Assembly (NCBI GenBank): GCA_959347315.1
Contig: OY365819.1
Coordinates: forward strand, 20,038,877-20,102,876
DNA from: Bimastos eiseni
Lineage: Eukaryota; Annelida; Clitellata; Crassiclitellata; Lumbricidae
DNA: 64,000 nt
Direction of reading: 5' to 3'
A program made the translations under genes and the position numbers. The notes under the pieces are model-generated. The model had not been told where the DNA came from. It saw nothing but the letters and a program-made list of their open reading frames with translations, and did no database searches. The number at the start of each line of letters is the position of its first letter. The first letter of the stretch is position 1. Of this stretch, positions 55,335-64,000 are shown one piece after another.

Positions 55335-57902
55335 GCCCATATAGGCATAGCCAGGAATGGCATACTGTAAGAAATTAATGGGAAAATCTGTTCGATATGC
55401 AGATAATTTGCATCAGTTAGCAAACACAATGAACAGTAAGAGGAAATAGTCGTCTGTGGCGGGCCCACGCACAAGCGTCGAACCAAACCTACTGATTCCT
55501 GTCGATAGCTGACTGACAGCAGCAATGTTCGGAGTGTCTACGCCACGTTTCGTCGAAAGGGTAGAGCGACGACTGTAGACATCACTCGCAATCACAATGG
55601 CAATTTCGAGTAGTCCCTCATTGGTGGAAGGAGATGCATTTATATGTAAAAAATAGGATGTTCATGCAAGTATGAAATTACTAAGCAACTGAGCAAAGAA
55701 GAGAAGAGCAGCACCTAGCGCTGAGACAGCAACGCTACAGACTGTTGGTGACTTCAATTTCTTTGCTTCGGTTGATGGACAGTCGTCTTCCTCGCCGTCT
55801 AATCTTCCCACTGACGGAGTAAATCAGTTTATCATTATAGCACAGTTGGGTAGGGGTGCAGATGGAGCAGATATATTGAATCAGACGTAAGCCTTGGCGG
55901 GAACAATTAACGCCGCAAAAGTTAAAAAAAGCGAATTTATGAAGTCACATTTCAAGTTGCTGTACTAAAACACATTTCATAATTATTTTCATTGAGAAAG
56001 TAAACTGGAAATTATCGCATATGGAAGTCACTTTGGCGTCATCTAGACTCAGAATATGTGTGTCTACTGGTGGTAGACACAAGTTGTGAAATAATATGAT
56101 GTTTGCTTTATAACAATTACTTGAGACATGACCTCATAAAATCGTTTTTGTAACATTTTGCTGCGTAAAATGTTTTATGACTATCAAAAATCAGTGGTTG
56201 GGGACCGTTCACATATTATATAACGCATAAGAACCCACCTTGACCACCTCCTACCCCTAATAACGTCATATAACAGCAGCTGTGACCACCACCCCTATAT
56301 TATATAACATATATGCTACCTACCCCCTACCCCACCCGTCTATAAGCACGTTAAAAGACATACAATCGACATAATTGTATGGCGCAGTTTGACACTTTTA
56401 TAACAATACGATGTTAGTTAGCACTTTAATAGTAGTGATTCAGCTGATAATTGCCTTTATCCAATTCAAGAACTGCAGTAAAAGTCATCATATGCCAATT
56501 AGCAATGTAACAAAAGCTTCCGTAAAATTGTGTACTCTCTCGTGCCAATGATGATTAGACCCGATGTATGGAGCTCCTCTTCATCTTAATAATTGGACTT
56601 TTAATGGCGCTAAATTCATTTGTATTAAATACGGTAACTAATTGCATGGGTAGTCGACGATTGTCGCCATGTATCTATAAGTAGGCCTACTTATGCAGCA
56701 TAATAATACATGGTAGTGACGTACATCCTATTTAAAAGCACCATTTTAGTTTCCCTCCTGTTTTGCACTAAATAACGATAACAGTATCACACAGAATGGA
56801 TTGGTTCAATATTGCACTACCAGGTATTTATCGATAGTTTCGCGGAGCAACTTTACCTATTTAATAGCGTATGATACAGAGTGCATGCTACAACTGCAAT
56901 TGGGTATTTAAGCAAACATAAACTATTTTCACATACTATAGAAAATGAAATCAAACATCATGATAATACCTACAAAAATAATTATTTCAATTGAATTAAT
57001 TTTAATTTAAACCTGAATCAAAACCAAGCACACAGAATCGAATTTTAGAGTGTTTAAAGCTATGCACATGAAATTGTTAAAATTGTAAACAGCAAATTGT
57101 TAAAAGTGGATTTATAAATAATAAGTAAGAACGTCAAATCAATTCGCCAGGTGGCAGCTAACGGTGCTAGTTTTGTATCACAACGTATTGTGAACTTCGA
57201 TTAAACAATGATGGTACATGGAATTTCCAATTGGCAGTTAAACAGGCAAAATAGTATAAACTGAAAAAGAGTTTGTTATATAACAAAACATTCAACCTAC
57301 CCCCACCCTACACAATATAATGCTAACAAATTCGGAACACACCCATCTACCCCATGAGCGTTATATAATAATATTTTAGGGCTGGCGGTCAAGGGGTAGG
57401 TGGGTGGGTTCCTGTTTTGTTAGCATTATATTGTGTATGGGGGTAGTTATACTAGGTTAATTGAAGGTTTCGTTATATAACAAACTTTTTTCAGCTTATA
57501 TGCTATTTTGCTTGTTTGCCTGCCAATTGGAAATTTCATGTACCATGCACGGACCTTCATTGTTTAATTGAAATTCACAATATACCTTGTGAACCAACAC
57601 TAGTGCCACAAGCCACCTGGCGAATTGTTCTCACTTATTATTTATAAATCCACTTTTAACAATTTTCTGTTTAAAATTTTAAGAATTTCCTGTGTATAGC
57701 TTTAAGCGCGATTGAACTCTGTGTGATTTGTTTTGATTCTGGTTTAAATTAAAATTAATTCACTTGAAATAATTATTTCGATAGGTATCATCAAGACGTT
57801 TGATTTCCTTTTCTATTGTATATATGTGTAAATAGTTAATGTTTGCTTATACCCATTGTAATTGTAGTTGCATGTAGTTCTATACATCTGCATCATACGC
57901 TA

Positions 57903-57976
57903 CTATATATATATATATATTAAATATATATATATTAAATATATATATATATATTAAATATATATATATATTAAAT
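57903..57976. repeat. AT / TTAAAT microsatellite
   Basis: (AT)n blocks separated by TTAAAT, in the right arm of the foldback. Confidence 0.92.
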
Positions 57977-58177
57977 ACATAGGTAGATTTGTACCGCAAA
58001 CCTATCGATCCATAATACCTGATAGTGCAATATTAAACCAATCGATTCTGGGTAATAATGTAATCCTCATTTCTAGTGCAAAACAGGATGGATGCAAAAG
58101 TGGTGTTATTAGATCTATTTACGTCGATCACTGCCGTGTACTATTATGCTATAGGTCTGGTAGTAGGCCTATATATA

Positions 58178-59244
58178 CAGCTAAGGTGGGCCATTAAAAA
58201 GTGACCTCCTCAGGATTATTGGCTAATATTTTGGCCAAAAGTAAAGATTAGTAAATAAAACTTTACAGGCGCTAAATTAAGCTAATTCATATTTACATAC
58301 AACTGCCAAATTTACTAAAATATTTCAAATAGAACAAAAGTAACATCACTTTTAATGAGTCCAACCACGGTTTTATTTACGGTCAAAAAACATTCAACGC
58401 AGGAAAAAGTAACAAAAGCGATTTTACGAAGTCATTTCAATTCTCTCATCGTTTTTGTCTTCGGTTATTGTGGTATTTCTTGAGCATAGCTCCCCACACG
58501 TGATAATCCAAGGTATTCAAGTCCTGTGAGCTTGGGGCCATTTGGGGCCTTCTCAATGAAACCAGGGCAATTGAACTTGAGCCCATCTTGCGTAAGTCTA
58601 GCAGTATATGCATGCGCTGTGCCCAGCTCGTCTTACTGAAAGATGAATCCAGCTGGCTGAAGATTCTTGCAATGGGATATTAATTGTGGAAGGAGCTCCT
58701 AACGTAATATAGGCCTACAGCATCCACTTTGGCTTTCTCATCAACAAAATGATGTTGACTTTTGCCACTAAAACAAGCACTAGTCAATAGGCCTATACGT
58801 ATAGCTACCATAACACGTGGAGCGAACTTCTATTGTTCAACAATCGGTCGACCAGATTTGACATCGGATTTCTTGCCGCGGGACCAAACACGATTGTTTT
58901 GGTAGATTGAGGTAGGCCTAGAAGTTCTTCTCATCCGTCAGGAACACACACTTCGTCTCGCGAACATTCAGCCGGTATATATAGCAGTGCTGAGGAGCGT
59001 TCAAATTTCGGTGATGATAACCTGCCCAGCAACACGACGGAAAGCGATGTTTATTTACCAATTTGATCGACTGCTCGCTCTATAAATGACGTCAAAGTGA
59101 TGTCTATATACGCTTTTTCCCGGTTTCTCTTCTCAATAATAATAATAATTCTGAATTAGCTTAATTAGCGCCTGTAAATTTCATTGACTAATCTCAGCTT
59201 TTGGCCGAAATATTATCCAAAGACCTGAGGGGTTACTTACCCTG
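58178..59244 (-). mobile_element. mariner-type transposon, 1067 bp, decayed, with about 110 bp inverted ends
   Basis: Both ends (CAG...CTG) are flanked by TA. The terminal repeats share CCTCAGG, TTGG, TAATATTTYGGCCAAAAG and TTTACAGGCGCTAA. Minus-strand transposase pieces: CVFLTDEKNF, TQDGLKFNCPGFIEK, LDYHVWGAMLKKYH. Stops and shifts make it inactive. Confidence 0.88.
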
Positions 59245-60349
59245 TATAGATACACGGTGACAATCGTCGACTATCCAATTAGTTACCATAATTAATAGAA
59301 GTGAATTTAGCGCCATTAAAAGTCCGATTATTTAGCTAATTACGTTCAATAGATTTTAAAGGGTTTTAACATGGTTTTAACTCTTTTAAAGGTCTGTCTT
59401 CATGCTGTATTAGTTAACTTTATTAATGCATCATCCACTGGCAGTGATGGTGAAATCGATAGTCTAACTGAAAATATCACTGCAGTCTGCAGCCACTGTA
59501 TCAGTGTAACTGTCTGTAGGCTATATAATGCAAATGATACTGAGCTATGGATGGTTCGACCTACTTGAGGCTTTTGCAGCTTCTCAGAAAACAATGCAAA
59601 TCGATCAATTACTCGATCATCGGTGTTTTTAACCGTATACAATGTCATTACTTGTCGTATTAGGGTGACCCGACTACGGGACTTGTGTCCTTTCTGGATT
59701 TTTTCCTATTGGCTCCTATTCCTTAAAAAAACTAGATTTGAATTATACTTGTAGTACTTGTTTGGATCAATAAAAAAAGCAGTTGTTATGTTATGTTATT
59801 GTGCAATTCACTTTTCTCGTGGCATTTCACTAGAATTCTGTATCTAATTTTCAGTGTTCACTAGAATTTTTATATATAACTACGACTTAGAGTCTCAGGC
59901 CACAATACGGTCTAATTATTTAACAGAAACTGCTTTATACACCGTGACAAAAATTGCACGATCATATCAAAATAACGTCCCTTGCAAAACAATACACTGA
60001 ATACCACCGCCCTATACACAATAGGCCTACGCCCTGGCTGGTTGAATATCACTTCCCTATATTCAAAGGGGTGAATGGACAAATGGGCGCCGGACAGTTT
60101 GTATATAAGTGTATTTTGACCAGATATCGGTACAGAGTAACTGAAAATGTTTAAATATTCAGAATGGGAGCGAAACAATGTTCTTCAGCACATGTTCGGT
60201 AAATATTTTTATATAATGATCAAGCATTTTCAAGACCTGGTCAATTTTGATCTTCCCTGTCTCCTCAAAGCATCAGAGTGGGCAGACCATCTAGTGTTAA
60301 TCATGCGCAGCGTTTGACAACAGACAGGCCACAAAGGGTATTGACTAAA

Positions 60350-60440
60350 ACAGTGTTTCCCAAACTGTGTTCCGCGGAACCCTATAGGGTTCCGTGAGGC
60401 GAAGACAAGGTTCCGCGAAAACTTTCAGTGTGAACAAATA
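60350..60440 (+). mobile_element. hAT-like terminus (tentative)
   Basis: CAGTGTTTCCCAAACTGTGT followed by TCCGCGGAACCCTA resembles common hAT/MITE ends; the other end was not found. Confidence 0.4.
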
Positions 60441-60756
60441 AGGGCTCTTTGCTAAGCATAATTTTTGGCCCTGGAAACCAGGAAGAGGGCGGCCGCGGGT
60501 TTCACGAACCGCTCGACTGCGTGTGTCAGATGTTCTCCGAGCCAACGGTGAAGGTTTCGAATGAATAGCTCTAAAACTGTGCAAATGCATCGCCGAACAG
60601 AGACACACGAAGATACAGAATTCTCTCTTTATTTATATAGATGCGTTATTCTTTAATTGGCACTTACAGTCACGAGCGCTGCATCAAGTCAGAAGAGCTA
60701 TATGGTTGTTCAGAGATACCCATTGAAGAACTACATCTGTCTGTCACAGAAATGAG

Positions 60757-60799
60757 AGACAGACAGACAGACAGACAGGCAGACAGACAGACAGACAGG
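60757..60799. repeat. CAGA microsatellite
   Basis: (GACA)n with one interruption. Confidence 0.95.
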
Positions 60800-62169
60800 G
60801 TGAGACTGAGAGAGCTTAAGTAGAAAAGATGCATACTTGAGCTATTCCTATAGTCAGCATTTGTCCTACATTACATTGTCTAGAATGTCTACCCTACATT
60901 GTGGTCTTCCGGCGGAAGCAAACATCACGGGGCCTCGGGTGCTGAATATAACAGAAGTTCTCACTTTCACGCCTCAAATTCACATTTTGGTGGCAGCAGT
61001 AACGATTTAAAAATTTTAAAAACTCATATAATCGACGTAGTAGGCCTATAGTCTAAGGGTAAATCTTATTCAACTCATTAAGGCCTCAAATTATCTATAA
61101 TAATTATCCGTGCTTTTTCTGGTGGAACGCGCCGGTACGGCGTTCAGGCACCTTTTTTTCAAATAGCCTAGGTCTACTAAAAATAAATGAGTATAGTTGT
61201 GCAAAAAACTCTGGAATTTAATATAAAACTTAACAATGTACAATTTTCTATATTCTAAAATTTATATAGCGCATAGACTGTGGTCATTGTGTCCTATAAA
61301 ATTTATTTTATTTGGTACCGTAGCTAATTTTGATTTATATATAATTATAGGCCTATATAGCGTCATTTCTTTCCACAATACGGATGCGTTCGGGCACATT
61401 TTTCCCTAGAAAAAAGCATTGATAATTATAACAATGAATGGGAAGAACAAAATTAATAGGCCTACATATTCACGCTCGACTCCTTGATGTAGTAGGCCTG
61501 CGTAGATAATAGACCGTTGGTGTCTGTGTAGAGTATTTGTATGCAAACAACAAAGAGAGAAGTCGCAGATATGCTTTGATCCGAACGAAGGCTTATCTTA
61601 TGGGATGCCGGTCGACACATCTCAACGGAACAGCAGAGGCTTTAAAGCTACACGATAATTGATTGCCTTGGATTATCCTAGCATTAACCTACACTTAATC
61701 ACAAACCTAAACTTCGAACTTATAGAACGTTGCAACCAAGCTGACGCAGGAAAATAATATGCGTCTCATTCACAAGCAAAAGTTTATATTCTTTAAGAGA
61801 GTTGAATTCATTAAGAGAATTTATGTATAGTGCCTCTTCAGGGTGACGACACAGAGGCGCTTCCAACCCCAGCGCGGTCAAATAAACTCGTTCTAAGATA
61901 AGATATAGGCAGAGGCGTCTACACCATAGAAACCTTGGAGCAAATGGTCCATCCAAGAAGTAAAAGGGAGGAAAATCTTATTGCAAAATTATGGGAAAGT
62001 CAATTATAAAGTATTTTACCACTATAAATCTTTAATTATTTGCAGTAGCGCCATTCCGTTCCATTCTACAGAGTCAACGTGTGCGCCATTAACTTGGTCC
62101 AATCTATTATTCATCCTTGAATAAAATTAGTCCGCGTGTCAGTCAAAATTATATATAGGAAAGCTGCTC

Positions 62170-62380
62170 CAATGACTTAGGGGACTAAGTTGCTTCAATG
62201 ACCTAGTGGGGAGTGACGCCCTGGAGAGAGGATTGCCTGAGAGACGCTCTAGGAAGGGACCGGAGCGTCAAAGGGAGGCCATTCCAAATCGAGGGCCTAC
62301 CACTGAGAAGACACAAACCGAGTGTAAGCGCCTGATAGAATCAATACGTGGTTAGTTCGAAGGGGTCGCGCGAAACCACC
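62170..62380 (-). mobile_element. LINE 3' end relic (tentative)
   Basis: GAGGCCATTCCAAATCGAGG and CACTGAGAAG resemble the LINE end at 17300-17400 (ACCATTGAGAAGGCACGA). Heavily decayed. Confidence 0.45.
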
Positions 62381-62502
62381 ATCCTCAGCAACCTGTCAGA
62401 AACGAAATCAATAACAAGACAGAAGAAAAATAACGGATGAAAACGATATGCGAAAACGATCTGAAACGCAAATAACTTTGAAGACGTCAACCGCCTGTGC
62501 TG

Positions 62503-62531
62503 CTATATATATATATATATATATATATATA
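62503..62531. repeat. AT microsatellite
   Basis: Pure (AT)n. Confidence 0.95.
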
Positions 62532-62551
62532 AGATGTCGTTAGACTTTGGA

Positions 62552-62682
62552 ATTATAATAATAATAATAACAATAATAATAATAATAATAACAATAATAA
62601 TAATAATAATAACAATAATAATAATAATGATAGCAATAATAATAATAATAATGATAGCAATAATAATAATAATAATAATAAC
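62552..62682. repeat. AAT microsatellite with AAC and GATAGC steps
   Basis: (AAT)n with regularly spaced ACA and TGATAGCA interruptions, just downstream of the GPCR stop. Confidence 0.95.
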
Positions 62683-62934
62683 AAAGCTAAATAGTTCACA
62701 TTTTAAGGTCTCAATTTGGCTTAATTCAACTTTATAGGAGCTTAAGTTAGCTTAATTCAACTTTATAACAACACCCGGTCCGGAGACAAGTCCCAGACCG
62801 AAACAATTGCCCTAACCATAGGCTTCATTGATGCGTACGCTATAGTGACGAGGTCAGCTTCTCGCCAGATCCTACCATTCACCCCCTAAAGGCCCAATAC
62901 ACCTGGATCCATCAGGTTCTTTTTTGTCGGTCTT

Positions 62935-64000
62935 TCACTCTACGAGGGCCTTCAGTCGTCGTCTGAGTGTCTGGATAACACTGATCACGAGTGACCAGAA
63001 GGATCGCCGGATTTGCGTCGAAAGGCAACAGTTAGCCAGCGCACCCAGCGGCGCCGAGCTATAGGCCAGCCACTTGAAGGTCATGCCCTGGACAAAGGTC
63101 ATCGTATGGCGACATTCCCTGCAGATGCTGTAGACGACGTTGCTGACAGAGAATGGAAGCCAGAGCACGGCGTGGACTACGACGAGGATCTGGACCAACT
63201 GGCACAGCGATATTTCTCGACGAAGGGCCTGATCCGGAATGATCTGGAAGTCGTCGGGCGCAGGCGTCGGAGACAGCATCTGTGGCCTGCTAGGAGTGGC
63301 CCTTCCCTTCAGAAGGACTTGACGCTGGGTCTGCGTCCTCAACTGTCTTTTGCTCGACGTCTTGTCGGATGACCTTGCGATTTCTTTGAGGTCGGAACCC
63401 CGGAGAGCACCGCTACGATGTCCAGAGCTGAGGCCTTCGTGGAGCGACGAACAGTCTTCGAAGGTCATTTCCAACGACTGGTTGCCTTCTGAGTAGATCG
63501 GACCTCGATCGTCATCCAGTCTTCTGGAGGACTCTGGCAAGAACATCTCCTGCTTCGCTGCTTTCGTCGTTGCTGGTGACTTGAAGTAGCTTCTCTCCAT
63601 CGACACAGGCTCCTCCTGTTGATTGGAATCGACGCTCGTTGAATCAGACTGGTTCCAGGCCACATCCTCCTCTTCCTCTTCCTCCTCTTCCTCCTCCTCC
63701 TGATGGTTCGTATAGCGTACCTGAACCTTTCCCTGGCCTTTCAGCCTCGCTTCCTCCTCCGTCAGAGCCTCCTCGACGTGGACTGGACCTCCTCCGGTGT
63801 TGCACAGGACCCTCCTCCTGAGCCGATGAACTTCCGCCCTCGATAAAACGAGGAAGATGGATGCGACGAAAACAGGGATTACGTAGGAAAAGAGGGTTCC
63901 GAGGATGACGAAGTTCCGGTCTGCGATGAAACACAGCCCATCACGCCCTCTGCTGTTGGCATCGGCCATGCTGAGGACGAACTGAGCGATGGACTGAACG
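62935..64000 (-). CDS. class A (rhodopsin-type) GPCR, C-terminal part, cut by the window edge
   Basis: An uninterrupted frame of 355 residues runs from the right edge to TGA at 62937-62935. The frame is still open at 64000, so the ATG at 63969 is probably internal. Visible parts: end of TM4/extracellular loop 2 (CFIADRNF); TM5 (FVILGTLFSYVIPVFVAS); a long third intracellular loop of about 190 residues with a run of at least ten Glu; TM6 with LWLPF (the CWxP position, Leu for Cys); TM7 (FKWLAYSSAPLGALANCC) and a short basic tail. The long ICL3 and the TM5 FVILG-P pattern resemble aminergic receptors, but ligand and subfamily cannot be assigned. The usual NPxxY at the end of TM7 reads GALAN. 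No acceptor is visible inside the frame. Confidence 0.85.
   Translation of the reverse strand, partial: VQSIAQFVLSMADANSRGRDGLCFIADRNFVILGTLFSYVIPVFVASIFLVLSRAEVHRLRRRVLCNTGGGPVHVEEALTEEEARLKGQGKVQVRYTNHQEEEEEEEEEEEDVAWNQSDSTSVDSNQQEEPVSMERSYFKSPATTKAAKQEMFLPESSRRLDDDRGPIYSEGNQSLEMTFEDCSSLHEGLSSGHRSGALRGSDLKEIARSSDKTSSKRQLRTQTQRQVLLKGRATPSRPQMLSPTPAPDDFQIIPDQALRREISLCQLVQILVVVHAVLWLPFSVSNVVYSICRECRHTMTFVQGMTFKWLAYSSAPLGALANCCLSTQIRRSFWSLVISVIQTLRRRLKALVE

Larger units (their letters stand above)
56586..59334. repeat. large imperfect inverted repeat (foldback), right arm interrupted by mariner
   Basis: The left arm 56586-57353 pairs with 57393-58177 and then 59245-59334, with a loop at 57354-57392. 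Markers: ACTTTTAATGGCGCTAAATT (left) against AATTTAGCGCCATTAAAAGT (right); AATATAATGCTAACAAA against TTTGTTAGCATTATATT. The arms are clearly diverged. Confidence 0.85.

Noticed and set aside
63013..63934. Open frames antisense or shifted to the GPCR
   Set aside because: Shadows of a long GC-richer coding exon.

Overview
The window is animal nuclear DNA. It has intron-containing genes with GT-AG splice sites, many transposon relics (LINE, SINE, mariner, hAT-type MITE, probable solo LTR), long micro- and minisatellites, and no bacterial-style operons. Domain sequences point to an invertebrate bilaterian. The palindrome TAGGCCTA is conspicuously frequent and many repeats end in GCGCTATATAAAT; I associate these with marine invertebrates such as echinoderms or hemichordates, but the species cannot be fixed from sequence alone.

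Three protein-coding genes are supported, all on the minus strand. (1) A complete CNOT4 orthologue, the RING E3 ligase associated with the CCR4-NOT complex, runs from the ATG at 48755 to the stop at 30233. I resolved 18 coding exons with matching splice phases. It has a split RING, RRM, CCCH finger, a conserved GFDP motif and a C-terminus like the long vertebrate isoform. (2) An ETS transcription factor of the SPDEF / Ets98B / Ets4 class has five exons between 13536 and 6381, with a Pointed domain and an ETS domain split over two exons; its upstream 5' part is not identified. (3) The C-terminal part of a rhodopsin-class GPCR runs from 62935 off the right edge.

Layout: 1-6380 is repeat-bearing sequence downstream of the ETS gene. 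6381-13536 is the ETS gene, whose largest intron carries two striking palindromes. 13537-30232 is gene-poor. It holds a 2.3 kb tandem duplication with giant ATGT arrays, a LINE relic with a nested SINE-like repeat, and a 1.8 kb minisatellite with a 203 bp higher-order period. 30233-48765 is CNOT4, whose introns hold mariner, LINE, tRNA-SINE and an inverted pair of hAT-like MITEs. 48766-62934 has no recognised gene. It contains a hAT-like MITE nested in another repeat, a probable solo LTR, and a large imperfect inverted repeat interrupted by a 1.07 kb mariner. 62935-64000 is the GPCR.

The three genes have no evident joint pathway: mRNA turnover/ubiquitin, transcription and signalling. I found no sign of a novel multi-gene system. 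The notable content is repeat architecture and the well-resolved gene models.
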